A stretch of 10,496 bases of DNA, from positions 7,499-17,994 of the forward strand of contig NVSI01000008.1 of NCBI GenBank assembly GCA_002401195.1. The letters run 5' to 3'. The notes under the pieces are model-generated. The model worked only from the letters and a program-made list of their open reading frames with translations, was not told where the DNA came from and did not search any database. The first letter of the stretch is position 1; every line of letters begins with the position of its first letter. This document shows, piece after piece, positions 1 to 8,844 of this stretch. The position numbers and the translations under genes are program-made. The DNA is from Alphaproteobacteria bacterium (GTDB lineage: Bacteria > Pseudomonadota > Alphaproteobacteria > Micavibrionales > UBA1664).

Positions 1-519
1 AATACCATCTCCCCAAAAGCCATCAAGATCTCCAAAAACATGCGCCAAATAGCTAAGGGATATATCTTCTGCGGCATTTGGAACAACAAAAAAACTCGCG
101 ACATCCTGCGATTGCGCTTGGGCTTCTCCGCCCATCAATGCGGCCGCGGCAATCAATCCCGCCTGAATGATAATCATCATCATTCCCATCATAATCGCGC
201 TAAAAATCGCGATCTGATCAATGTTTTTCATGCTCCATGTCAGGTTATTCGCGGCAATCGCGATCACTTGACGCACACCAAAACGGCCAATGTGCGCCGC
301 ATTCATAACGGGATGAGCCTGTGGAATCAAACGCGCGGAGGCAAAAACCAACGCAAGCAAGTACGCAAAATGACCGAAATGAACGCCTAAACCACGGATA
401 CGCGGTAAAATTTCCGGCATCATTGTATAACGCAAAATCTTTTTCGCGCGGCTCGGTTCCGTATTTTGAACCGGCTGTGGTTGTGGAGTCGGTGTCCCAA
501 GTGATTGAAAAACTGCCAT
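1..519 (-). CDS. N-terminal part of a membrane protein, possibly DotA/TraY-like (type IVB secretion); runs off the left edge
   Basis: An open frame of 173 codons starts with ATG at 519-517 and is still open at base 1, so the 3' end lies outside the window. An AAGAGG-like ribosome site sits just upstream. Residues 1-30 are Pro/Gln-rich and polar. A hydrophobic stretch spans about 48-63, and a strong Met/Ile/Ala-rich membrane segment about 102-129. The latter ends in AQAQ (133-136), which looks like a signal-peptidase site. The part after it (FFVVPNAAEDISLSYLAHVF, 143-162, then a Gly/Asp/Trp-rich stretch) recalls the start of the periplasmic region of DotA/TraY proteins, where a Phe-x-Pro...Asp-x-Ser...Phe-Gly pattern precedes a Gly-rich segment. 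DotA is a polytopic inner-membrane component of Dot/Icm and IncI-type transfer systems. The gene assignment as a real CDS is firm; the family is inferred from a short resemblance and could be wrong. It has its own spacing and candidate promoter, separate from the cox operon. Confidence 0.75.
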   Translation of the reverse strand, partial: MAVFQSLGTPTPQPQPVQNTEPSRAKKILRYTMMPEILPRIRGLGVHFGHFAYLLALVFASARLIPQAHPVMNAAHIGRFGVRQVIAIAANNLTWSMKNIDQIAIFSAIMMGMMMIIIQAGLIAAAALMGGEAQAQSQDVASFFVVPNAAEDISLSYLAHVFGDLDGFWGDGI

Positions 520-572
520 TTATGCCTCTTTTATCTGTTTTACGGACGGTATTCGCCCTTTATCCAACTTTA

Positions 573-578
573 ATTATA
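573..578 (-). promoter_or_regulatory. Candidate -10 box for the edge membrane-protein gene
   Basis: On the minus strand the hexamer reads TATAAT inside a very AT-rich stretch (568-600). It would place a transcription start about 45-50 nt before the ATG at 519. No good -35 hexamer is seen at the right distance, so this is a weak call resting on the perfect -10 match and its position between the coxA terminator and the next minus-strand gene. Confidence 0.35.
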
Positions 579-637
579 TAAAATTTTATCTAAATATTCT
601 CTTAAGATTATCATAAAAAACAAAGAAAAAGCATTTC

Positions 638-669
638 TAAATCAAAAAAGGGCGGTAAAAACCGCCCTT
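638..669 (-). terminator. Rho-independent terminator of the cox operon
   Basis: A perfect 9-bp inverted repeat (AAGGGCGGT at 648-656 and ACCGCCCTT at 661-669) has a 4-nt loop. Read on the minus strand it is followed by a run of T (positions 649 down to 644), the classic intrinsic terminator layout. It lies 6 bp beyond the coxA stop codon, so it closes the coxB / RidA-like / coxA transcript and insulates the gene at 1-519. The plus-strand side lacks a comparable T run. Confidence 0.9.
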
Positions 670-675
670 CTCAAA

Positions 676-2403
<1,728 letters not shown>

Positions 2404-2769
2404 TTAAATGGCCGCAATAACAGCAATTTCTATCCTAAATTCATGGTTTTTTAATTGCGCAAGAGGCGCGCCTACAGTCGCCCGCGACGGCTCACACCCC
2501 TCTGGAATCCATCTATCCCAAACAGTATTAAAAGCATCAAAATCCTCCATATGCGTTAACCAAATCGTAGCGGAAAGCAATTTATCTTTTGACGTTCCTG
2601 CATCCGCAAGTGTTTGGTCTATTTTAGTCAAGACATCGAGAGTTTGATCCTCAATAGACTCATTCTGTGCGTCCCATGGAACCTGGCCAGAAAGATAGGC
2701 TGTATCATTATGAATAACGGCACTGCTTAGTCTATTTTTTATGCTGTTAATTCTTTTAATATCAGCCAT
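2404..2769 (-). CDS. RidA family protein, YoaB-like
   Basis: The 121-residue protein is full length for the YjgF/YER057c/UK114 (Rid) family, whose members form trimers; RidA itself hydrolyses reactive enamine/imine intermediates. The pattern matches the E. coli YoaB type more than RidA: SAVIHNDTAYLSGQ (16-29), KIDQTLADAG (49-58), SATIWLTHMEDFDAFN (66-81), EPSRATV (93-99) and a C-terminal IEIAVIAAI. Compared with RidA, the catalytic-site Arg (Arg96, RidA R105), Asn81 (N88), Ser27 (S30) and Glu114 (E120) are kept, while the Tyr17 equivalent is Leu14 and Cys107 is Thr98. Deaminase activity is therefore possible but unproven. The ATG lies 2 nt after the coxB stop, and the AAAGGA ribosome site is formed by the last coxB codons, which suggests translational coupling. 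A role in the oxidase operon is not known to me. Confidence 0.92.
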   Translation of the reverse strand: MADIKRINSIKNRLSSAVIHNDTAYLSGQVPWDAQNESIEDQTLDVLTKIDQTLADAGTSKDKLLSATIWLTHMEDFDAFNTVWDRWIPEGCEPSRATVGAPLAQLKNHEFRIEIAVIAAI

Positions 2770-2771
2770 GG

Positions 2772-3596
2772 TTATAGTCCTTTGTCTTCAAGAGTCGTTT
2801 TTGGTTTTAGTTTTCCACCCTGAGCCTTTGCCCATGCGTTGAATGCTTCTTTGGACACGGCCTTGATCTCGATCGGCATATACGAATGACCCGCCCCGCA
2901 AATTTCAGAACATTGCCCAAAATAGGTGCCCTCTTTTTCAATGCGCATCCATGTTTCATTTAATTGCCCAGGAACCGCGTCTTTTTTCACGCCCGCCGCC
3001 GGAACAGCAAACGCATGAAGAACATCCGCCGCCGCGATTAAAATTTGAATATTCGTATCAACGGGAACAACCACAGGGTTATCCGTTGAAAGAAGACGGC
3101 GTTGACCTTTTGATTCATCGATATCGACGTCCGCGATTGGGTATGCCAAAAATTCAAGATCGTCATAATCTGTGTATTCGTATCCCCAATACCATTGGTA
3201 TCCCGTTGTTTTAATTGTTAATTCTGGTTCTGGGATACGGTCTTCAAAATACAAAAGTGTAAATGACGGGATCGCAATCACAATTAAAATAACAATTGGA
3301 ATAATCGTCCAGATAATTTCAATCACTGTGTTATGCGCAAAATCTGCGGCCTTCACACCTTTTTTACGGCGATATTTAAAGCATGCATAAAGCATCAGAG
3401 CCGTCACAATAACCGTGATCACGGTGATAATCCAAAGAAGTAAATCGTGGAATGTTCCTATTTCTCGAAGAATTGGTGAGACTGGCTCTTGCATATTCAA
3501 TTGCCAAGATCCCGCATACCCGTCTTGGGCCATTGCGCCCAGTGGCAGAGCAGTTATAAGAAAGGCTAAAATCGCTGAAAAATATCGTGTCATCAT
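2772..3596 (-). CDS. ctaC: Cytochrome c oxidase subunit II
   Basis: The 274-residue protein takes electrons from cytochrome c through its CuA centre and passes them to subunit I. Residues 1-23 form a signal peptide ending AMA, with mature Gln24. Membrane helices are at about 52-73 and 91-113. The aromatic patch YQWYWGYEY (133-141) and the periplasmic cupredoxin domain follow. The CuA ligands are complete: His194, Cys229, Glu231, Cys233, His237 and Met240, within DVLHAF and FGQCSEICGAGHSYM. The length is normal for an alphaproteobacterial subunit II without a fused cytochrome c domain. Two ATG codons in a row (3596 and 3593) are both possible starts; neither has a strong ribosome site. It is the first gene of the minus-strand cox operon, transcribed from the divergent region 3597-3741. 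Confidence 0.98.
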   Translation of the reverse strand: MMTRYFSAILAFLITALPLGAMAQDGYAGSWQLNMQEPVSPILREIGTFHDLLLWIITVITVIVTALMLYACFKYRRKKGVKAADFAHNTVIEIIWTIIPIVILIVIAIPSFTLLYFEDRIPEPELTIKTTGYQWYWGYEYTDYDDLEFLAYPIADVDIDESKGQRRLLSTDNPVVVPVDTNIQILIAAADVLHAFAVPAAGVKKDAVPGQLNETWMRIEKEGTYFGQCSEICGAGHSYMPIEIKAVSKEAFNAWAKAQGGKLKPKTTLEDKGL

Positions 3597-3616
3597 GATG
3601 TCTTATCTATTTATTT

Positions 3617-3686
3617 TCTATCGTTTTTATAAATAGTCGATTTCCGCGATAAAGGAAAGAGGGGATTTCACTGGAAAAACGATAGA
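3617..3686. promoter_or_regulatory. Perfect 12-bp inverted repeat in the coxB/ettA divergent promoter region
   Basis: TCTATCGTTTTT at 3617-3628 is repeated exactly in inverted orientation at 3675-3686, with 46 bp between the arms. It lies in the 145-bp region from which coxB and ettA are transcribed apart. The left arm is 21 bp upstream of the coxB start and the right arm 56 bp upstream of the ettA start. Paired sites of this kind can bind a regulator that loops DNA or acts on both promoters. No named operator is recognised, and chance cannot be excluded. I could not pick convincing -35/-10 pairs for either gene here. Confidence 0.4.
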
Positions 3687-3741
3687 TCGCATGCTAAAAC
3701 CTCATGAAATCTAGAAACAAAGAAAACGGAGCGCACCCCCC

Positions 3742-5358
3742 ATGTCTGCATACCAATATATTTATGTGATGAAAAACCTGTCGAAAACTTACGCGGGCGG
3801 GAAACAAGTTTTAAAAGACATTACCCTTCAATTTCTTCCGGGCGTAAAAATCGGTGTTTTGGGGCCAAATGGATCTGGTAAATCAACGCTTCTTAAAATT
3901 ATGGCGGGTATTCATACCGATTTTCAAGGCGAAGCATGGGCGGCCGACGGCGTTAAAATCGGATATTTGGAACAAGAACCACAATTGGATAATTCCAAAA
4001 CATGCATGGAAAATGTATTGGAGGGCGCGGCGGAAAGTAAAGCCATCTTGGATAAATACAACGAATTATGCCTTGATTACGAAAACGCAGATCCTGATGA
4101 AATGTCCCGTTTACAAGACGAAATCGACGCCAAAGATTTATGGGATTTGGATCGCAATGTTGAAATGACAATGCAGATTTTGAACTGCCCCCCTGCGGAC
4201 GCGTCCGTTGAAAACCTATCGGGCGGTGAAAAACGCCGCATTGCGCTTGCGCGTTTGATCATGGCGGAACCTGACATGCTCCTTTTGGATGAGCCAACCA
4301 ACCATTTGGACGCTGAATCCGTGGCATGGCTTCAAAACTATCTTACAAATTTCAAAGGCACAGTGATGATGATCACCCACGATCGTTATTTCCTTGATAA
4401 CGTCACGGGTTGGATTTTGGAACTTGACCGCGGACAAGGCATTCCATACGAAGGAAACTATTCAGGGTACCTCGAGAAAAAGGCAAAACGTTTGGCTCAA
4501 GAATCCCGCGAAGATTCCGCCCGTCAAAAAACACTGTCCCGCGAATTGGACTGGATTCGTCAATCACCAAAGGCGCGCCAGGCAAAATCAAAGGCCCGTA
4601 TCAGCAGTTATGATGAATTATTAAAGGCGTCACAGCGCGATACAGTCGGGAACGCACAAATCATTATCCCAACGCCCGAACGTTTGGGTGATGTGGTTGT
4701 GGTTGCGGATAATTTGTGCAAATCATTCGGCGATAAAGAGCTGATTAAAAACCTGAACTTCAAATTGCCTGCGGGTGGTATTGTTGGAATTATCGGCCAT
4801 AACGGCGCCGGTAAAACAACATTATTCAAAATGATCACAGGCGAAGAACAACCAGATAGCGGAACATTGACCATCGGTGAAACCGTATCCATGGGTTACG
4901 TTGACCAATCGCGCGACTCCCTCAATGACGATAATAATGTGTGGGAAGAAATCTCGGGCGGAAACGATATTTTGATGCTTGGTAAAATTGAAAAACCATC
5001 CCGTGCCTATGTCGGATCGTTTAATTTCAAAAGCCAAGACCAACAGAAAAAAGTCGGCACATTATCAGGCGGAGAGCGTAACCGCGTCCATCTTGCAAAG
5101 ATGTTGCAAAAGGGGTCTAACCTCCTTCTCCTCGATGAACCGACCAACGATTTGGATACAGAAACCCTTGGGGCATTGGAAGAATCATTGGAAAAATTCG
5201 CAGGCTGCGCCGTTGTGATTTCTCACGATCGTTGGTTCCTCAACCGTTTGGCCACGCATATCTTGGCATTCGAAGGCAATGGCCATGTTGAATGGTTCGA
5301 AGGCAATTTCGAAGACTACGAAAAAGACAAAACAAGACGGGAAAACAAAGCGGCATAG
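3742..5358 (+). CDS. ettA: Energy-dependent translational throttle protein EttA (ABC-F ATPase)
   Basis: The 538-residue soluble protein has two ABC ATPase domains and no membrane segments. EttA binds the ribosomal E site and gates entry into elongation according to the ATP/ADP ratio. Domain 1 has Walker [10 protein letters not shown] (41-49), signature LSGGE (159-163), Walker B ending in Glu184 and the switch His in ITHDR. The charged linker at about 240-310, rich in Arg/Lys/Gln, corresponds to the P-site tRNA interaction motif. Domain 2 has Walker [10 protein letters not shown] (352-360), signature LSGGE (441-445), Walker B with Glu466, and [16 protein letters not shown]. The stretches [10 protein letters not shown] and [20 protein letters not shown] closely match E. 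coli EttA, supporting this subfamily over Uup or other ABC-F proteins. A GGAG ribosome site (3728-3731) lies 10 nt before the ATG, and the N-terminus lines up with EttA. Confidence 0.97.
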   Translation: MSAYQYIYVMKNLSKTYAGGKQVLKDITLQFLPGVKIGVLGPNGSGKSTLLKIMAGIHTDFQGEAWAADGVKIGYLEQEPQLDNSKTCMENVLEGAAESKAILDKYNELCLDYENADPDEMSRLQDEIDAKDLWDLDRNVEMTMQILNCPPADASVENLSGGEKRRIALARLIMAEPDMLLLDEPTNHLDAESVAWLQNYLTNFKGTVMMITHDRYFLDNVTGWILELDRGQGIPYEGNYSGYLEKKAKRLAQESREDSARQKTLSRELDWIRQSPKARQAKSKARISSYDELLKASQRDTVGNAQIIIPTPERLGDVVVVADNLCKSFGDKELIKNLNFKLPAGGIVGIIGHNGAGKTTLFKMITGEEQPDSGTLTIGETVSMGYVDQSRDSLNDDNNVWEEISGGNDILMLGKIEKPSRAYVGSFNFKSQDQQKKVGTLSGGERNRVHLAKMLQKGSNLLLLDEPTNDLDTETLGALEESLEKFAGCAVVISHDRWFLNRLATHILAFEGNGHVEWFEGNFEDYEKDKTRRENKAA

Positions 5359-5364
5359 GCATAA

Positions 5365-6267
5365 ATGTTATACGCATTCGCCAGCATGCTGTCCCTATTA
5401 TGCGGACACGTCATCATGAAATATGCGTTCGCGCATTTTCATCTTATTCATGCGCTGACCTACATGTATATCTTTGCCATTCCTATGGTTCTGTCTTTAT
5501 TTTTCTTTAAAAAAGACTTCTATCAAAAAATAAAAGCTATGAGACCGCATATAAAAACTGTGGCTTTGTTCTTATTTTTGACGCTTGCGAATGGTATCGC
5601 GTTCTATATCGCCCTTGATTTAATCGGCTTAAGCGGCCTTGCAATCACGGGGCGATTAACGACTGTCATGATGATTATAACGGGTGTTATTCTTTACAAA
5701 GAACGACTAAGCCGTACAGAAGTTATTTTTGCCATAGCTTTAATATTAAGTGGTGTTATTTATAGCCTGAGTGAGACCCACACATCAGTCAGCCTTTGGG
5801 GAATTGTCGCGGCATTATTTGCAGGTTTAACATGGATTTGTATGAATGTCATATGGAAGAACACATCACATACCATCGATGGATTGGCGTTTGGAACAGT
5901 ACGGTCTGTTATTATAGGAATATGTTACTTTCTGATATGCGCTGTTATGGTTTTTTACGGTTTTATAGCACCATTATCCTTGGATATTTCATCCATAGAA
6001 ATACTGTACTTTTTCGGGGTGGCGTTACTCCTCCCGATTTTACCGTACATTTTCACGCCCTATGCATACCAAACGATTGGACTATCACTGACCGCAGTTA
6101 TCAATTCAATCCAACCCGCATTGTCCCTTATCATCGGGATTTTTATCTTTCATGAACCTCTTGATGACATCAAACTTGTCGCCGCATTGATTGCGATCGG
6201 CAGTGGTGTTTTATACGCTCTCTTTAGTTTGAAAAAGTCACGCGGCAAAGTCTCGCCAGAGTCATAA
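5365..6267 (+). CDS. EamA/DMT-superfamily transporter
   Basis: The 300-residue protein is almost entirely hydrophobic, with about ten predicted membrane helices arranged as two EamA-type repeats (roughly 1-135 and 142-290). Typical features are GLSGLAITGRLTTVMMIITG followed by a short basic hinge (YKERLS, 111-116) in the first half. The second half has LTAVINSIQPALSLIIGIF followed by FHEPL and a final GSGVLYALF helix. Such proteins export or import small metabolites such as amino acids; the substrate cannot be read from sequence. The start is 6 nt after the ettA stop, so the two genes are probably co-transcribed. The ribosome site is weak (TAGG only), consistent with re-initiation. The gene is visibly richer in A+T than ettA, as is common for membrane proteins. 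Confidence 0.9.
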   Translation: MLYAFASMLSLLCGHVIMKYAFAHFHLIHALTYMYIFAIPMVLSLFFFKKDFYQKIKAMRPHIKTVALFLFLTLANGIAFYIALDLIGLSGLAITGRLTTVMMIITGVILYKERLSRTEVIFAIALILSGVIYSLSETHTSVSLWGIVAALFAGLTWICMNVIWKNTSHTIDGLAFGTVRSVIIGICYFLICAVMVFYGFIAPLSLDISSIEILYFFGVALLLPILPYIFTPYAYQTIGLSLTAVINSIQPALSLIIGIFIFHEPLDDIKLVAALIAIGSGVLYALFSLKKSRGKVSPES

Positions 6268-6276
6268 TTCCTCCCC

Positions 6277-6309
6277 TCGTCATTGCACGGCTTGACCGTG
6301 CAATCCATA
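6277..6309. repeat. REP-like palindromic element
   Basis: A perfect 9-bp inverted repeat (ATTGCACGG at 6282-6290, CCGTGCAAT at 6296-6304) encloses the loop CTTGA. With its flanks it follows the layout GTCAT-stem-GGCTTGACC-stem-ATCCA. Palindromes with this GGCTTGACC core and GTCAT/ATCCA edges are, from general knowledge, common dispersed intergenic repeats in alphaproteobacterial genomes. It sits 14 bp after the EamA gene. There is no T run after it, so it is not a standard terminator, though it may protect the 3' end of the ettA-EamA transcript. Only one copy is present in the window. Confidence 0.55.
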
Positions 6310-6415
6310 ATTCTATCGACCATCACTGGGTTACACGTATTTTCTATCGAAAAACATGTAATGACGGAAGAAAAAATCCCGTGACTTTCTTCAAAAACCC
6401 TTTTAAATAAACCCC

Positions 6416-6838
6416 ATGACAAATATTCAAAAAATGACAGGACAATGCCTGTGTGGCAGCGTGAAATTCACGGCGGAAAACGCCAATATCAATATCGGTG
6501 CGTGTCATTGCGATATGTGCCGTAAATGGGTTGGCGGCCCTTATATGGCCGTGGAATGCGAAACGGATGTGGTCTTCACAGGCACAGAAAATATCACGCG
6601 ATTTGAATCATCAAAATGGGGGCAACGTGGATTTTGTAATCAATGCGGCAGCACATTATTTTACTTCCTCAAACCCAAATCATATTACATGATGGCGGCA
6701 GGATTATTTGACGACCAAAGCGCATTTGTATTTGACCACCAAATTTTCATCGATGAAAAACCATCTTATTATTGTTTTTCAAATGAAACAGATAACAAAA
6801 CAGGCGCCGAAATGATGGAAAGCGCACAAGCGGAATAA
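6416..6838 (+). CDS. GFA / CENP-V family zinc-binding protein
   Basis: The 140-residue protein has the Mss4-like zinc fold of the glutathione-dependent formaldehyde-activating enzyme (GFA) family. The cysteine pattern is complete: GQCLCGSVKF (Cys11, Cys13), ACHCDMCRKW (Cys30, Cys32, Cys35) and GFCNQCGSTLF (Cys74, Cys77). The family's namesake catalyses formation of S-hydroxymethylglutathione, but most members have no shown activity, so no reaction is assigned. No formaldehyde-oxidation gene is nearby. Two starts are possible, ATG at 6416 and ATG at 6434; neither has a clear ribosome site, and the second would put the first zinc motif at residue 5, also normal for the family. It ends 3 bp from the convergent 323-residue gene. 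Confidence 0.92.
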   Translation: MTNIQKMTGQCLCGSVKFTAENANINIGACHCDMCRKWVGGPYMAVECETDVVFTGTENITRFESSKWGQRGFCNQCGSTLFYFLKPKSYYMMAAGLFDDQSAFVFDHQIFIDEKPSYYCFSNETDNKTGAEMMESAQAE

Positions 6839-6841
6839 AGA

Positions 6842-7813
6842 CTATCGACTATAACTGCGGATGACTGGAGCGACCTTGTTCCAGTTTTCAAAAACTTTCT
6901 TTGGTGCCGGCGAAATGGGCATTCCATCCGCCACTTTTTCGATCCATTGTTCAGCGGACGCCAATGTCCATTCTCGTTTCAAAAGATCTCCATCAAAATT
7001 AGTTTCGCCATCGCGTACAATCAATTGCGATGCCTGCATCCCATCGGGAAGTTGCGCGTATACGATTGTATCGACGCCTGCAAAATCACCGGCCTGGGGG
7101 TTATCTGTTAATACACGATTTGAAACTGTCGATACAAGCCCGTCGATATTTTGAGTTATATTCGTTGTTAAACCAGGGACGTTTAGGACGCGGCCTTTTA
7201 AAGTTTCAAATTTTACATGCTGATCATTCAAACCGTATGTCTGTAATATCCGCGCCATGTCCTGTCGTTTTTGTTTCAGGATTTTTTCTTTATCTACACG
7301 CGACAAGATGCCTCCGTCTTCATCATAATCCAAATCAAAAATAGTAAGGCGCCCATTTTCATCGCGGCCGCAAATAAACTCTTCTTGTAATTCTCTGTAT
7401 CCTGACTTCGCAAGGCACCCATCCGCACCACCCGCCGCGCGGGATTGTTTACCCAAGGCAGGCGTGCCGTCCGGCCCTGTTGCGGTGCGTCCAACCATTG
7501 GAATATGAAGATCACCCGTTGTGCCAACACCATCGCGAATAAGGATATTTGTTCCAACGCCAACGGTGCGCATAGATGCCTGAAACACATCTTTCGATAG
7601 ATTATAGGCGTCAAAAAAACGATTTTGAGTGTCGATATCGGCCTTTCCGCCATGAACCGCTTGGAAATCCTTTTTCAAAAAGCCTGACCCCCCGTAAACA
7701 AGAGCAAAATCGTGACTATCATACACAAATGATTTGGACGAGACGTCAACGCAATAAACAGCCGCAGACGCGGCGATATCACTGACATGACGGTTTAATA
7801 CAACTTGATTCAT
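6842..7813 (-). CDS. Unrecognised protein with a degenerate Nudix-like box
   Basis: This 323-residue soluble protein has no signal peptide or membrane segment and I do not recognise its family. In the middle, Pro118-Ala-Leu-Gly, then AAGGADG (126-132), then YRELQEEF (139-146) recall a Nudix motif (GG...E...REL.EE), which binds metal for hydrolysis of nucleoside diphosphate derivatives. The RELQEE half is intact. The spacing from GG to REL is about three residues shorter than standard, and the usual first Glu is a Gly. The acidic strand IFDLDYDEDGG follows. The N-terminal 110 residues, with GSGF and the sequence IPMVGRTATG, and the C-terminal 120 residues show nothing I can name. A good ribosome site (AAAGGTG, 7818-7824) lies 6 nt before the ATG, and the upstream 110 bp are very AT-rich. 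It is transcribed alone, divergent from ctaB. Confidence 0.85.
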   Translation of the reverse strand: MNQVVLNRHVSDIAASAAVYCVDVSSKSFVYDSHDFALVYGGSGFLKKDFQAVHGGKADIDTQNRFFDAYNLSKDVFQASMRTVGVGTNILIRDGVGTTGDLHIPMVGRTATGPDGTPALGKQSRAAGGADGCLAKSGYRELQEEFICGRDENGRLTIFDLDYDEDGGILSRVDKEKILKQKRQDMARILQTYGLNDQHVKFETLKGRVLNVPGLTTNITQNIDGLVSTVSNRVLTDNPQAGDFAGVDTIVYAQLPDGMQASQLIVRDGETNFDGDLLKREWTLASAEQWIEKVADGMPISPAPKKVFENWNKVAPVIRSYSR

Positions 7814-7817
7814 AGCG

Positions 7818-7824
7818 CACCTTT
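7818..7824 (-). promoter_or_regulatory. Ribosome binding site fixing the start of the 323-residue gene
   Basis: On the minus strand the sequence AAAGGTG lies 6 nt before the ATG at 7813-7811. It is one of the clearest Shine-Dalgarno matches in the window and supports that start over later Met codons. Confidence 0.6.
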
Positions 7825-7925
7825 AATCATAAAATTATTAACATTTATCAATATACATAACTAAAAATCATTTGTCTATTCATTTATTTAATGACAGCCC
7901 GAAACGGACACGTTAAATATAGTTT

Positions 7926-8816
7926 ATGTACGCACAAAGCTCCACCGACATTTCCCATGAATCCACGCCCGCGGATTATTTTTCCCTTCTCAAACCACGC
8001 GTGATGAGTTTGGTCGTCTTTACGGGGATTTGCGGCATGGTTTTGGCACCCAATTTTTCATCCATTCATCCATTTTTGGCCGTGATCGCCATTGCATGCC
8101 TATCCATTGGCGCTGGCGCGGCGGGCGCATTCAATATGTGGTACGACCGCGATATTGACGCAATCATGCATCGCACGCAAAACCGTCCGATCCCTGCGGG
8201 ACGTATTCAACCCGCCGATGGATTGGCCTTTGCCATTATCCTTTCTGTATGCGCCGTGATGATCATGGGGTTGGCCGTCAATTGGATGGCAGCCGGTATT
8301 TTGGCCTTTGCCAATCTTTTCTATAGCGTCATTTATACCATGTGGCTTAAACGTGCCACCCCGCAAAATATTGTCATTGGCGGCGCGGCCGGAGCCTTCC
8401 CCCCCATGATTGGTTGGGCGGCCGTTACAGGCGATATCAGCCTTGATCCAGTGATTTTATTCGCCATCATTTTCTTTTGGACACCGCCACATTTTTGGGC
8501 GCTGAGCCTCTTTGCCAATGAAGATTACAAACGCGCGAATGTTCCAATGTTGACCGTCACACATGGGGAGCGCACAACGAAAATTCAGATGATGGCCTAT
8601 ACTCTTTTATTATTTCCATTATGCCTTGTGCCGTATTTTACGGGACTAAGCACCTTTGCATATGCCATCGCCGCATCGGTTTTAAACATCCTGTTTATCA
8701 TCAGCGCCGCGCGCGTTTTAAAGGCCGAAACGGGTAAGCATAAAACGGCACGCCACATGTTCGCCTATTCCATCTTTTACCTGTTCGCGATGTTCGGCGC
8801 GTTATTGATTTTTTAG
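7926..8816 (+). CDS. ctaB: Protoheme IX farnesyltransferase (heme O synthase)
   Basis: The 296-residue protein is a UbiA-superfamily prenyltransferase of the inner membrane. It attaches a farnesyl group from farnesyl diphosphate to heme B, giving heme O; CtaA then makes heme A for the aa3 oxidase encoded at 676-3596. Prenyl-diphosphate binding residues are seen in NMWYDRDIDAIMHRTQNRP (70-88), with the NxxxDxxxD pattern Asn70, Asp74 and Asp78. The second conserved loop is DYKRANVPML (200-209), followed by VTHGE. WTPPHFWALSLF (185-196) is also diagnostic of CtaB. About nine membrane helices are predicted, and the length is normal. No ribosome site is evident before the ATG. Unlike the common alphaproteobacterial order, it is not next to ctaD, and no ctaG or ctaE follows it. 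Confidence 0.97.
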   Translation: MYAQSSTDISHESTPADYFSLLKPRVMSLVVFTGICGMVLAPNFSSIHPFLAVIAIACLSIGAGAAGAFNMWYDRDIDAIMHRTQNRPIPAGRIQPADGLAFAIILSVCAVMIMGLAVNWMAAGILAFANLFYSVIYTMWLKRATPQNIVIGGAAGAFPPMIGWAAVTGDISLDPVILFAIIFFWTPPHFWALSLFANEDYKRANVPMLTVTHGERTTKIQMMAYTLLLFPLCLVPYFTGLSTFAYAIAASVLNILFIISAARVLKAETGKHKTARHMFAYSIFYLFAMFGALLIF

Positions 8817-8844
8817 TTGTAATTATTTTCTATATTTGCTAGAT

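Noticed and set aside
40..581. Two plus-strand open frames (40-390 and 321-581)
   Set aside because: They lie antisense to the better minus-strand gene at 1-519. Their proteins are His/Arg/Asn-rich with no domain pattern, and they lack ribosome sites.
3591..3600. CATCATGATG palindrome at the coxB start as an operator
   Set aside because: It arises from two adjacent ATG codons and is too short to carry weight.
5796..6155. 119-codon plus-strand frame inside the EamA gene
   Set aside because: Out-of-frame shadow of a clear transporter gene; no ribosome site and no recognisable domain.
6331..6361. Imperfect inverted repeat TTACACGT / ACATGTAA before the GFA gene
   Set aside because: One mismatch in eight and AT-rich; likely by chance.
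7826..7851. TTGATA / TATGAT as a -35/-10 pair for the 323-residue gene
   Set aside because: The spacer is only 14 bp and the -10 would lie about 12 bp before the start codon, overlapping the ribosome site.
8836..8844. TTG start adding three residues to the GNAT protein
   Set aside because: No ribosome site favours it, and two ATG codons follow at 8845 and 8851.
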